Shown here piece after piece: positions 7,926 to 15,686 of a stretch of 19,584 nt of DNA (its first letter is position 1; the number at the start of each line of letters is the position of its first letter). A program made the translations under genes and the position numbers. Below the pieces are notes generated by a model that had not been told where the DNA came from, did not search any database, and saw nothing but the letters and a program-made list of their open reading frames with translations. The DNA is from JAJYTI01 sp035302145 (GTDB taxonomy: Bacteria; Bacteroidota; Bacteroidia; Flavobacteriales; Flavobacteriaceae), in the NCBI GenBank assembly GCA_035302145.1, contig DATGSX010000030.1, positions 1-19,584 of the forward strand, read 5' to 3'.

Positions 7926-10157
7926 CTACTTATTTATACTATCTAAAATAGTGTTTAAAGTTTTGCTCGGACGCATAGCTGCTGAAGTTTTTTCGAAATC
8001 TGGGATGTAATATCCGTCAATATTCACTTTGCTACCTTGTGCATCGTTAAGCTCCTTTACTATGGCATCTTCTTTATTAACCATCTCTTCTGCTATAGGT
8101 GCAAAAGTTTTTTGCAGATCAGCATCTTTGGTTTGTGCTGCTAAAGCTTGTGCCCAGTACATAGCTAAGTAGAAATGGCTTCCTCGGTTATCAAGTTCAT
8201 TTACTTTTCTAGATGGTGACTTACCATTGTCAAGGTATTTCTCAGTTGCTTGGTCTAGTGCTTTTCCTAGAACGATTGCTTTAGGGTTGTCGTAAACTTC
8301 ACCTAAGTGTTCTAATGATACTGCAAGTGCTAAGAACTCACCAAGTGAATCCCAACGAAGGTGTCCTTCTTCTACAAATTGCTGTACGTGTCTTGGAGCC
8401 GATCCTCCAGCACCTGTTTCAAATAATCCACCGCCATTCATCAATGGAACAATAGAAAGCATTTTTGCACTAGTACCTAGTTCTAAAATAGGGAAGAGGT
8501 CAGTTAGGTAATCACGTAATACGTTTCCTGTTACCGAAATGGTGTCTTTTCCTTCTTTTACTCTTTGTAATGTATAGTGTGTAGCGTCTTCTACACTCAT
8601 TATTTTTATTTCTAGTCCTTCGGTGTCGTGCTCTGGTAAATATTTTTCTACTTTCTTAATTAGCTCTCGGTCGTGTGCACGATTTTTGTCTAACCAGAAT
8701 ATAGCTGGAGTATCGGTAGCACGTGCGCGATTTACAGCTAACTTAATCCAATCTTGGATAGGTAAGTCTTTTGCTTGACACATTCTCCAAATATCCCCTT
8801 CCTCAACATTATGCTCCATCAGTACCTCACCGTCTTGGTTTATTACTTGAACAGTTCCAGCTTCTGGTATGATGAAGGTTTTGTCGTGAGAACCATACTC
8901 TTCAGCTTTCTGCGCCATTAGACCAACGTTAGGTACAGTTCCCATTGTCGTAGGATCAAATGCGCCATTTTCTTTACAGAAATCTATTGTAGCTTGGTAT
9001 ACCGATGCGTAGCTACTATCTGGAATGATGGCTTTTGCATCTTGAGTGTTTCCATCCTTGTCCCACATCTTACCTGAGTTACGTATCATGGAAGGCATAG
9101 AAGCATCAATAATCACGTCGCTTGGTACGTGTAAGTTGGTTATTCCTTTGTCGGAATCTACCATAGCGATAGCAGGATTGTTCTCATATACTTTTTCAAT
9201 ATCTGCTAAAATCTGCTTTTGCTTGTCTTGTGGTAATTCTTTTATATTAGATAAAACGTCACCAAATCCATTGGTTAAATCAACACCTACACTTTCTAGG
9301 TCTTCTCCATGTTTTTCGAAGATGTCGTTGAAGAACACACGTACGGCATGACCGAAAATAACTGGGTCACTTACCTTCATCATCGTGGCCTTCATGTGTA
9401 GTGAGAAGAGTACATCTTGTTCTTTAGCATCTTTTAGTTGTTCTTCGAAGAATGAAATCAGTGCTTTCTTACTCATGAACGTACCGTCAATAATCTCACC
9501 AGCCAGAAGTGGGGTGTTTTCTTTTAGTACGATATCTTTTCCGGCTTTGGTTTTAAGCACAATTTTGACTGCTCCTTCTTTATCTACAGTGACTGATTTT
9601 TCGTTATGTGCAAAGTCATTAGCCGACATGGTGGCAACGTGCGACTTAGAGTCTTTGGTCCAAGCCCCCATACTGTGTGGGTTTTTCTTTGCAAAGTTCT
9701 TTACGGCATTTGGTGCGCGTCTATCGCTATTACCCTCTCGTAGTACTGGGTTTACGTTACTACCTTTAACTCTATTGTATCGAGCGCGAATATCTTTTTC
9801 CTTTTCTGTTTTTGGATTTTCAGGATAATCAGGAATAGCAAACCCCTTTTCTTGAAGCTCTTTTATAGCTGCCACTAATTGTGGAACCGATGCACTGATA
9901 TTAGGTAGTTTAATAATATTGGCTTCTGGTTTCTTTACAAGTTCTCCTAAATACTCTAAATCATCGGAAACGCGTTGTTCTTCTGTTAAAAAGTCTGGGA
10001 ATAACGCTAAAATACGATGTGACAAGGAGATGTCACGTGTTTCTAAAGCTACCTTGGCAGGTGCTGCGAAAGCTTGCACAATTGGCAAAAATGAATGAGT
10101 CGCCAGTGCTGGAGCTTCGTCTGTGCGTGTGTAAATAATTTTGGCTGCTTTTGTCAT
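7926..10157 (-). CDS. icd: NADP-dependent isocitrate dehydrogenase, monomeric type
   Basis: This TCA-cycle enzyme oxidises isocitrate to 2-oxoglutarate and CO2 with NADP+. Its 743 residues match the monomeric IDH class (about 740 residues, as in Azotobacter and Corynebacterium), not the homodimeric enzyme of about 415. Family blocks are intact: NVNPVLREGNSDRRAP (134-149) followed by KKNPHSMGAW (157-166), DASMPSMIRNSGKMW in the middle, TMGTVPNVGLMAQKAEEYGSHDKTF, and FETGAGGSAPRHVQQF near 590. The N-terminus MTKAAKIIYTRTDEAPALATHSFLP is the usual start, supporting the ATG at 10157. It is a single-gene unit, with a -7 promoter box at 10209-10216 and a terminator at 7863-7900. Long antisense frames inside it are shadows of its codon use. 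Confidence 0.97.
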   Translation of the reverse strand: MTKAAKIIYTRTDEAPALATHSFLPIVQAFAAPAKVALETRDISLSHRILALFPDFLTEEQRVSDDLEYLGELVKKPEANIIKLPNISASVPQLVAAIKELQEKGFAIPDYPENPKTEKEKDIRARYNRVKGSNVNPVLREGNSDRRAPNAVKNFAKKNPHSMGAWTKDSKSHVATMSANDFAHNEKSVTVDKEGAVKIVLKTKAGKDIVLKENTPLLAGEIIDGTFMSKKALISFFEEQLKDAKEQDVLFSLHMKATMMKVSDPVIFGHAVRVFFNDIFEKHGEDLESVGVDLTNGFGDVLSNIKELPQDKQKQILADIEKVYENNPAIAMVDSDKGITNLHVPSDVIIDASMPSMIRNSGKMWDKDGNTQDAKAIIPDSSYASVYQATIDFCKENGAFDPTTMGTVPNVGLMAQKAEEYGSHDKTFIIPEAGTVQVINQDGEVLMEHNVEEGDIWRMCQAKDLPIQDWIKLAVNRARATDTPAIFWLDKNRAHDRELIKKVEKYLPEHDTEGLEIKIMSVEDATHYTLQRVKEGKDTISVTGNVLRDYLTDLFPILELGTSAKMLSIVPLMNGGGLFETGAGGSAPRHVQQFVEEGHLRWDSLGEFLALAVSLEHLGEVYDNPKAIVLGKALDQATEKYLDNGKSPSRKVNELDNRGSHFYLAMYWAQALAAQTKDADLQKTFAPIAEEMVNKEDAIVKELNDAQGSKVNIDGYYIPDFEKTSAAMRPSKTLNTILDSINK

Positions 10158-10208
10158 AAAAAAGTATATTTATTATGTCTGTTGAATATTTTTTGAAAAT
10201 AATTGCGA

Positions 10209-10216
10209 CAAATATA
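10209..10216 (-). promoter_or_regulatory. -7 element of the icd promoter
   Basis: Read on the minus strand this is TATATTTG, a full match to TAnnTTTG, 52 nt before the icd start. A TTG at the -33 position is not obvious. It lies between the rplS terminator and icd, where a promoter is needed. Confidence 0.55.
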
Positions 10217-10299
10217 CACATTTTTACGCAGATTTTTATAGGAATAAGTTCAAACTAGATGACTTCTGGTTTGTTCATGTAGAAGTTTAAGAGTTGGAC

Positions 10300-10339
10300 A
10301 AAAAAGAAAAGCGATTTGTTCTAAAACAAATCGCTTTTC
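10300..10339 (-). terminator. Rho-independent terminator of rplS
   Basis: A perfect 15-bp stem (10306-10320 with 10325-10339) closes a 4-nt loop and is followed on the minus strand by six T. It is the strongest terminator in the window and separates rplS from icd. Confidence 0.95.
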
Positions 10340-10361
10340 AAATAAGATAGAAAGGTTATTA

Positions 10362-10712
10362 TTAATAACGCTTTTCTTTAATTCTTGCTCTTCTACCTGT
10401 AAGTTCACGGAAGTAGTTGATACGTTTTCTACGTACATCACCTCTTCTGTTAACCTCAATTCTTTGAATGTTAGGTGAGTTCAGTGGGAAGATACGCTCT
10501 ACACCAACAGTACCTGACATTTTACGGATAGTAAATGTTTTAGTTTTTCCAGTTCCTTTTACTTGGATTACAACTCCACGGAAGAACTGGGTTCTAGTCT
10601 TGTCACCCTCTCTAATATCTGAGTATACTGTGATGGTATCACCAGCACCAAACTCTGGAAGGTCTCTTTGTTCGATAAACTCGTTCTCGACAAATTTGAT
10701 TAATTCGCTCAT
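10362..10712 (-). CDS. rplS: 50S ribosomal protein L19
   Basis: L19 is a large-subunit ribosomal protein at the interface with the 30S subunit. The 116 residues span the whole family: DLPEFGAGDTITV (17-29), the FFRGVVIQVKG strand, GVERIFPLNSPNI and the basic C-terminal RRGDVRRKRINYFRELTGRRARIKEKRY. The ATG at 10712 gives the expected N-terminus. In E. coli rplS is in an operon with rpsP, rimM and trmD; here it stands alone, with a canonical promoter (10786-10816), a foldable leader (10738-10778) and a strong terminator, so it should be regulated on its own, possibly by L19 binding its leader. Confidence 0.97.
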   Translation of the reverse strand: MSELIKFVENEFIEQRDLPEFGAGDTITVYSDIREGDKTRTQFFRGVVIQVKGTGKTKTFTIRKMSGTVGVERIFPLNSPNIQRIEVNRRGDVRRKRINYFRELTGRRARIKEKRY

Positions 10713-10737
10713 TTTATGATCGATATGTATTTATATA

Positions 10738-10778
10738 TTTGAGGCAACATTCACGGCTTTCGTCAGAGGTTACCCAAA
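10738..10778 (-). ncRNA. Structured 5' leader of rplS, candidate L19 autoregulatory element
   Basis: In the predicted rplS leader, UUUGGGUAAC (10778-10769) can pair with GUUGCCUCAAA (10748-10738): 10 base pairs, including two G-U pairs, and one bulged C. A 20-nt loop contains ACG/CGU that may form a short inner stem. The element lies 25 nt before the start codon. I recall that an L19 leader motif has been described in Flavobacteria, but I cannot run its covariance model, so identity is unproven. Confidence 0.5.
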
Positions 10779-10785
10779 CAGAATG

Positions 10786-10816
10786 CAAAGATAAAAGTAT
10801 TATGAAACTAAACAAA
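10786..10816 (-). promoter_or_regulatory. Canonical Bacteroidota promoter of rplS
   Basis: On the minus strand, TTTG (10816-10813), a 19-nt spacer and TATCTTTG (10793-10786) match the -33/-7 consensus. Transcription would start near 10779, giving a leader of about 68 nt. The -33 box lies inside the left arm of the dyad at 10809-10852. Confidence 0.8.
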
Positions 10817-10852
10817 CTTTACAACAAATATTCTGATTATAAAGTTTGTTTA
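10809..10852 (-). terminator. Dyad after the nucleoid-associated protein gene, overlapping the rplS -33 box
   Basis: A perfect 13-bp inverted repeat (10809-10821 with 10840-10852, 18-nt loop) starts 22 nt past the stop of the upstream gene. Its place fits a terminator of the five-gene run, but no T run follows it on the minus strand. Because it contains the TTTG -33 box of rplS, it could instead be an operator. Both readings are open. Confidence 0.45.
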
Positions 10853-10874
10853 TTAGCTGTAAATTAGAGAAAAA

Positions 10875-11951
10875 CTACTTTTCTTCTTTATTAAAGTATA
10901 GTAAGTAATAATACATTTGTCGTTCTTCATCCCAACCTTTTTCAATAAATCGTTCTGCGCTTTCCGGGTTTATGAAATCCATCTTAATTTGCATGTTTGT
11001 ATCTAGGTTGATAACATTTTTAATCTTCTTTCTAGCTGCACTGACTGCCGTATTTGCAATAGGAAAAGAAGTAGAGTCTTCTATACGGTATTTAGGCCCT
11101 TTTTCGGCTTTGTAATGTCGGAACTCAGGGATTAAATCTGGGTTTTCTATTACTTCGTTCATGAAAGCGGTTTCCTCGAAGTTATCATTTTTTGCAAAGT
11201 GATTCATGGCTCTGTTCATAAACAACACCTCTTGCTGCTTATCTTCTGCAGGTAATACAACCTCTTTTGCAAAGTCTTTACAGAGATTTAAATAGTTTTT
11301 TGTAAAGAAAGCTTCATCCTGCATTTCTTCTACCCCAAGGAAACTCTCTAACCAATACTTTGTGTCATATCGGTTACTGTCTACTGATAATACCTTGTAG
11401 CTTGTTTCTTCACCTTCTTCCGATGCTTCTACTTTTGTATTGAAAATAAGACAACCTTTGTCCAGCTTATTGAGGTTTACCCCTTGCTGTAGCATAGCAG
11501 TTAATTGATTGTTGTTTTCTTCGAACTGTAGAAAGTCTTGCTTGATTTCCGATTTGAAAATTCCTATCGCATCTATGCGTTCGTTTTCCATCAATACCCC
11601 TTCTATATAAGCTATGTAAACCTCTCCACTTTTTATGTGTGGGTGTAAGGATTGGTCGTATAGATATTTAGTAATTTTCTTTCCGTTTTCGTGAGTAGTA
11701 TTTGGATCATTGAAAATATCCCTTGCTATCTGGTATAATTCATGGAATTCCAAGTCTATATCGTGCGTAAATTGCAAATAGCTATTCTCTTTATCGCGAA
11801 ATTGTTTAAAGAAAAATTCTTTTATAAGCGGTGTCATTTCATCGTTTAGCTCGAAAGTATCTTCTGAAAGAAAGATATTTTCTCCTTTACTTTTATTGCC
11901 AACCCTATGAATAGATAAAGAACTTATGTGGGTATTAAATAAATTAATCAT
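10875..11951 (-). CDS. 37-kDa nucleoid-associated protein (NdpA/YejK family)
   Basis: This 358-residue cytosolic protein resembles the NdpA/YejK nucleoid-associated family. The start MINLFNTHISSLSIHRVGNKSKGE fits the usual opening, in which the first strand is followed by H-x-V-G-N. Later blocks include GEVYIAYIEGVLMENERIDAIGIFKSE and LNKLDKGCLIFNT, which fit the family core, and a C-terminal FPIANTAVSAARKKIKNVINLD segment with basic residues. YejK in E. coli binds the nucleoid, but its exact role is unclear. It is the last gene of a five-gene run, 36 nt after the pRiA4b ORF3-like gene. Family members also turn up in mobile islands; here the context is purely core. Confidence 0.8.
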   Translation of the reverse strand: MINLFNTHISSLSIHRVGNKSKGENIFLSEDTFELNDEMTPLIKEFFFKQFRDKENSYLQFTHDIDLEFHELYQIARDIFNDPNTTHENGKKITKYLYDQSLHPHIKSGEVYIAYIEGVLMENERIDAIGIFKSEIKQDFLQFEENNNQLTAMLQQGVNLNKLDKGCLIFNTKVEASEEGEETSYKVLSVDSNRYDTKYWLESFLGVEEMQDEAFFTKNYLNLCKDFAKEVVLPAEDKQQEVLFMNRAMNHFAKNDNFEETAFMNEVIENPDLIPEFRHYKAEKGPKYRIEDSTSFPIANTAVSAARKKIKNVINLDTNMQIKMDFINPESAERFIEKGWDEERQMYYYLLYFNKEEK

Positions 11952-11987
11952 GGTATTGTAGTCTCTGTATTATGTGGTATAAATTTT

Positions 11988-12518
11988 CTAATTCCAATTC
12001 TCGTCAAAGTCCTCTAGGTCATCTAAATTGTCGAAAATATCCGAACCTCCTAAATCATCGTCTAATCCATAAGGGTCCTCATCATCGTTGTCGTCTATAA
12101 TCGAATCAGATTCTATTTGAAAATCTAGCTGTCCTTGTGCAAATAACAATTTTGGATAGTCGGTAGAAGGGTCTCTTTCGTGTTGATCGGTGAGTTCTAT
12201 TTTAAACGTCCATAGACTTAAAAAATCGTAAATATACACCAAGTGTGTTTGCTCTTCATGCAAGATTTCTCCTAAAATGCTTTCTTGCATAGTTAGTTTT
12301 CTATCCTCTTCATCTTCGCTCATGTCGAATAAGGTAATCTCTTCTAAAGGCTCCCATTCTTCATTGGTAAGATAGAAAGAGGCCATTTCCATGCCGTCAA
12401 AGCCAAACGACTGAAGGATGACGTTGTGCAGGTCTTCGAAATTATTGCTTGCCTCTATTTCTAAATCTCGATAGGTGTTTTCGTCACCGTTTAAGGTAAC
12501 TCTAAATCGATAAATCAT
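11988..12518 (-). CDS. Plasmid pRiA4b ORF-3-like protein
   Basis: This is a 176-residue cytosolic protein of unknown function. The first 120 residues match the pRiA4b ORF-3 (IS1096 TnpR-like) pattern: MIYRFRVTLNG, then EDLHNVILQSFGFDGMEMASFYL, a WEPLEEITLF turn, LGEILHEEQTHLVYIYDFLSLWTFKIEL, and a closing strand region. From about residue 138 the chain becomes an acidic tail rich in Asp (IIDDNDDEDPYGLDDDLGGSDIFDNLDDLEDFDENWN), likely disordered, which could mimic nucleic acid or bind a basic partner. Despite the family name there is no transposase or terminal repeat near it. It sits 20 nt after ctaA and 36 nt before the nucleoid-associated protein gene, so it is co-transcribed with both. Confidence 0.75.
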   Translation of the reverse strand: MIYRFRVTLNGDENTYRDLEIEASNNFEDLHNVILQSFGFDGMEMASFYLTNEEWEPLEEITLFDMSEDEEDRKLTMQESILGEILHEEQTHLVYIYDFLSLWTFKIELTDQHERDPSTDYPKLLFAQGQLDFQIESDSIIDDNDDEDPYGLDDDLGGSDIFDNLDDLEDFDENWN

Positions 12519-12538
12519 TATAACTGCTTGGTTTTAAG

Positions 12539-13561
12539 TTAGTTTAATTGTTGTTTTCTTTTTTGCGATATATGCAAAAGTACATAGAATTGTGCTCCAA
12601 ATAGTAATGAAGCAAAAACTAAATGCAAGGCTTGGCTGGCAAAAGGAAAATCAAAGTTGTACATGGCTATTCCCGTAAGAACCTCCAGTAAAATTATTAA
12701 TAGTATGGTGTTTACCCATTTTATGTTTAAGCTCAATTTCCGATTTATTTGCCATATCCATAGGTTAACCAGAAGGACCAAGATGGAAAAACTTCGATGT
12801 ATATAGAAGTTGAGGTTTGGAGATTCCATCCATAAATCCGGTCTGTTTTGGCCCAAAAGCTTCACTTGGTTATCTATGAACTCCCTTACTTGAGTTCCTA
12901 ATACCACTTGTATCAACGTAAGGCATACTGCGATAATCATCAAGTTTTTTAGAGTTTTATTCTCTACTGGTTTTTGATCTTTTGACTTGAGCTTATGTAA
13001 AATATATAACAACAATGCTACAATGACCAATGCCATAACCATGTGTACGGTAATTCGAACAGGTGCCAATACGGAGTATACAACGGTGGCACCAAGCCAG
13101 GCTTGAAAGCCCATTAAAAATACAGCTAACCAAGATAGCAAGACTAGACTTTTGCTTTTTCGCCAATGTCCTAAAGATAGTACTGCCATAATAAAAACAG
13201 CTATTCCTGCAACGGCTCCAGCTAAGCGGTTTATGTATTCCACCCAAGTGTGAACCGGATTGAACTCAGCATAGTCATGTTTTGTATATTGGTCGAAATA
13301 AGACATGTCCATCTCGTCTCCTGATGTGAACTTGTCTTTTGCTACCCATAAGCTTTCGTCAATAATAATAATTTGCCCCTTATGGAATTCTTGGTTTGGA
13401 TGCCAATTCATTTGTTCCTCGGAAGTAGGGGGGATGTAGTAACCAAAGCATTTTGGCCAGTCTGGGCATCCCATGCCACTACCTGTCATACGTACTACTG
13501 CGCCAGCAATAATGACAATATAGGTGAGGATAAGCGTAATACGTACCGACTTTTCAAACAT
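12539..13561 (-). CDS. ctaA: Heme A synthase (COX15/CtaA)
   Basis: CtaA is a membrane enzyme that oxidises the C8 methyl of heme O to the formyl of heme A, the cofactor of aa3-type cytochrome oxidases. The 340 residues hold about eight membrane helices. The first helix contains the GAVVRMTGSGMGCPDWPKC motif (20-38), with Cys32 and Cys38 as the extracellular cysteine pair of the class. Conserved histidines are visible at 104 (HTWVEYINRLAGAVAG), in VRITVHMVMAL, in FYIHRSFSI and in ALHLVFASLL, the expected heme ligands. Usual length and start. It is the third gene of the run, 25 nt after cca. No ctaB or cytochrome oxidase genes are in the window. Confidence 0.95.
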   Translation of the reverse strand: MFEKSVRITLILTYIVIIAGAVVRMTGSGMGCPDWPKCFGYYIPPTSEEQMNWHPNQEFHKGQIIIIDESLWVAKDKFTSGDEMDMSYFDQYTKHDYAEFNPVHTWVEYINRLAGAVAGIAVFIMAVLSLGHWRKSKSLVLLSWLAVFLMGFQAWLGATVVYSVLAPVRITVHMVMALVIVALLLYILHKLKSKDQKPVENKTLKNLMIIAVCLTLIQVVLGTQVREFIDNQVKLLGQNRPDLWMESPNLNFYIHRSFSILVLLVNLWIWQINRKLSLNIKWVNTILLIILLEVLTGIAMYNFDFPFASQALHLVFASLLFGAQFYVLLHISQKRKQQLN

Positions 13562-13586
13562 AGTATGATGGTTTAAATAAGTGTTT

Positions 13587-15017
13587 TTAAACTGGGGTTA
13601 AGCCTATTTCTATTCCTTTATCGTGCATGTATGCTATAGCTGCTTCCTTTTCGTTTGGAATATCGCCTTCCAGAATAGCTTCTTTTATCGCTTCTTTAAT
13701 GATGCCAATTTCTCTAGATGGACCAATATTAAAATATTCCATTATATCTTCACCACTAACAGGAGGTTGGAAGTTTCGAATATGATCGCGTTCTTCTACT
13801 TCTTTTATTTTCTTTCTTACTCGCTTAAAGTTATTAAGATATGTTCGATATTTTCTAGGGTTTTTTGTGGTAATATCCGCTTCGCATAGCAGCATTAAAT
13901 CCTCTATATAATCTCCTGCATCAAATATAAGTCTACGTACCGCACTGTCAGTAACCTCGTTAGAAATAGCTATTGGACGTGAGCTCATTAGGACCATTCT
14001 TTGAACGAATTTCATCTTGTCGTTGAGTGGCATTCGAAGACGTCTAAAAAGTCTATATACCATTTTTGATCCAACAAACTCATGACTATGAAAAGTCCAC
14101 CCTGCTTTTTTGTCGAATCGCTTTGTAGGTGCTTTTCCAATATCATGTAATAATGCTGCCCAACGTAACCAAAGATTATCGGTAGTCTGTGCTATGTTGT
14201 CTACTACCTCTAAGGTATGCCAAAAATTATCCTTGTGGCTTTGACCATCTTTTTCATCTACTCCTTGTAAGGCTGTTAACTCTGGTAAAATATAATCTAA
14301 TAACCCAACTTTTAAGAGTAAAGCAAATCCTATAGATGGTTTGTCGGCTAGTAAAATTTTATTTAACTCGGTAACAATTCGTTCTTTAGAGATAATCTTT
14401 ATTCTCTCCTTATTTCGTTTTATAGCCTCCAACGACTCTTTTTCGATTTCAAAATCTAGTTGGGTGGCAAAGCGTATAGCACGTAACATTCGTAAAGGGT
14501 CATCGCTATACGTAATGTCAGGATTTAATGGAGTGCGAATAAGTTTTTTGTTTAAATCGTCTACCCCTTGAAACGGATCTAGCAAAGTTCCAAAATCTTC
14601 AGCAGCCAAGCTTAAAGCTAAAGCATTTATAGTAAAGTCACGGCGATTTTGATCATCTGTTAAAGTCCCTTCTTCCACTGCAGGTTTTCTACTATCTTCA
14701 TTATAGGACTCTTTTCTTGCGCCTACAAATTCCAGTTCCCATCCGGTTGATTTTATCATGGCCGTTCCAAAGTTCTTAAACACTGTAACCTTGGGATTGC
14801 CAGGAAGTAAATTGGATACTTCTTTGGCCAAAGCAATACCGCTTCCAACCACCACCACATCGATGTCTTTTTCGTTGTTGGATTTTCGTTCCAACAAAAA
14901 ATCGCGCACATAACCACCGATTACATAGGCGCTAAGGTCTAAGTTCTGTGCTGCCTTGGCTATAGTTTTAAAGATTGGCTCAGTTAATGCTTGTGTGTAT
15001 ACTGGCGTTTGCTGCAT
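13587..15017 (-). CDS. cca: tRNA nucleotidyltransferase (CCA-adding, class II) with HD domain
   Basis: This enzyme builds or repairs the 3' CCA end of tRNAs from CTP and ATP. In order along 476 residues: nucleotidyltransferase head with GGYVRDFLL (34-42) and the metal-binding Asp51 and Asp53 in DIDVVVVG; the RRDFTINALAL motif (125-135); the nucleotide-recognition neck with DDPLRMLRAIRFA (172-184); and an HD phosphohydrolase domain with HKDNFWHTLEVV (261-272) and LLHDIGK (289-295; His291, Asp292). In Bacteroidota this fusion is the usual CCA enzyme, though a poly(A) polymerase reading cannot be excluded from sequence alone. The N-terminus is family-like. It is 48 nt after tsaC and 25 nt before ctaA, so it is within the same unit; both it and tsaC serve tRNA maturation. 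Confidence 0.93.
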   Translation of the reverse strand: MQQTPVYTQALTEPIFKTIAKAAQNLDLSAYVIGGYVRDFLLERKSNNEKDIDVVVVGSGIALAKEVSNLLPGNPKVTVFKNFGTAMIKSTGWELEFVGARKESYNEDSRKPAVEEGTLTDDQNRRDFTINALALSLAAEDFGTLLDPFQGVDDLNKKLIRTPLNPDITYSDDPLRMLRAIRFATQLDFEIEKESLEAIKRNKERIKIISKERIVTELNKILLADKPSIGFALLLKVGLLDYILPELTALQGVDEKDGQSHKDNFWHTLEVVDNIAQTTDNLWLRWAALLHDIGKAPTKRFDKKAGWTFHSHEFVGSKMVYRLFRRLRMPLNDKMKFVQRMVLMSSRPIAISNEVTDSAVRRLIFDAGDYIEDLMLLCEADITTKNPRKYRTYLNNFKRVRKKIKEVEERDHIRNFQPPVSGEDIMEYFNIGPSREIGIIKEAIKEAILEGDIPNEKEAAIAYMHDKGIEIGLTPV

Positions 15018-15065
15018 AATTTAAAATAAAAATTCTCCTTGCTCGTGCAATAGTATTGTAAGATA

Positions 15066-15632
15066 TTATTCTCGTAGGATATTAATCGATCCGTCTTTTG
15101 CAATTTTAACCAACCTAGAAGGTGGCTCTAATTTTTTTTCCGACTGCAAATTTACGATATAGTCTACGCGTTCCAAAATAGAATCCTCTATTTCTTCGAA
15201 GGAACTAGGATTTGGATGTTGACTTTTATTGGCAGAAGTAGAAACTATAGGAGCGCCAAAAGTTTTAATTAATGGTGTACAGAATGGGTCGTTTACTATC
15301 CTAATGGCAATGCTGCCATCTAAAGCTAATAGTTTGGAAGGCAGACCTTTTACCTCTGGATAAATAACTGTAGTTGGGCGACTGATATTATTTAAATAGG
15401 CTGCAACTTCTGGGCGCACATCTACGTATTGCTTTAGCATTTCCATATCACTCACCATACAGAGCATAGGCTTGTTGCTATCTCTTTCTTTTATTCGATA
15501 TAACTTCTTGATAGCTTCTGAATTTCGTGCATCGCAACCCAAGCCCCATACGGTGTCGGTAGGATATAAAATCACTTCGCCACGCTCTAAATGTGCTATG
15601 CTGTGGTCTATTTCAGATGCTATAAGGTTCAA
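15066..15632 (-). CDS. tsaC: L-threonylcarbamoyladenylate synthase, TsaC/YrdC type
   Basis: TsaC makes threonylcarbamoyl-AMP from threonine, bicarbonate and ATP, the first step of the t6A37 tRNA modification needed for decoding ANN codons. The YrdC fold is complete in 188 residues: GEVILYPTDTVWGLGCDA (18-35), a KERDSNKPM loop that binds ATP, GSIAIRIVNDPF, and APIVSTSANKSQHPNPSS. It lacks the C-terminal Sua5 domain. The start is a TTG at 15632. No ATG exists upstream in frame before a stop and the next internal Met (about residue 56) would remove the active site, so a non-ATG start is required, TTG being the best fit. It heads the five-gene run, with a -7 promoter box 47 nt upstream. Confidence 0.92.
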   Translation of the reverse strand: MNLIASEIDHSIAHLERGEVILYPTDTVWGLGCDARNSEAIKKLYRIKERDSNKPMLCMVSDMEMLKQYVDVRPEVAAYLNNISRPTTVIYPEVKGLPSKLLALDGSIAIRIVNDPFCTPLIKTFGAPIVSTSANKSQHPNPSSFEEIEDSILERVDYIVNLQSEKKLEPPSRLVKIAKDGSINILRE

Positions 15633-15647
15633 GTCTATAATATTGTT

Positions 15648-15666
15648 TATTGCTGTAATAGCAATA
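15648..15666 (-). promoter_or_regulatory. Leader hairpin of tsaC
   Basis: A perfect 7-bp stem (TATTGCT at 15648-15654 with AGCAATA at 15660-15666, 5-nt loop) lies near the predicted 5' end of the tsaC transcript. An alternative 9-bp pairing (15637-15645 with 15662-15670) competes with it and would involve bases close to the TTG start. Confidence 0.35.
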
Positions 15667-15678
15667 TTATTTAGAATA

Positions 15679-15686
15679 CAAAAGTA
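15679..15686 (-). promoter_or_regulatory. -7 element of the tsaC-cca-ctaA operon promoter
   Basis: Read on the minus strand this is TACTTTTG, a match to TAnnTTTG, 47 nt before the tsaC start. No TTG is seen at the -33 distance. It is the only candidate in front of the five-gene run. Confidence 0.5.

Noticed and set aside
9385..9828. A 147-codon open frame on the plus strand opposite icd
   Set aside because: It lies wholly antisense to the intact icd gene, encodes a Ser/Phe/Leu-rich chain typical of antisense shadows, and has no promoter or family resemblance. The same holds for 9046-9351.
11988..12518. A mobile element suggested by the family name IS1096 TnpR / pRiA4b ORF-3
   Set aside because: There is no transposase, terminal inverted repeat, target duplication or composition change around it, and it sits inside a tight housekeeping run.
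10875..12518. A defence or anti-phage module made of the NdpA-like and ORF3-like genes
   Set aside because: No nuclease, ATPase, helicase or other effector domain is present and the neighbours are core genes; the context does not support a defence island.
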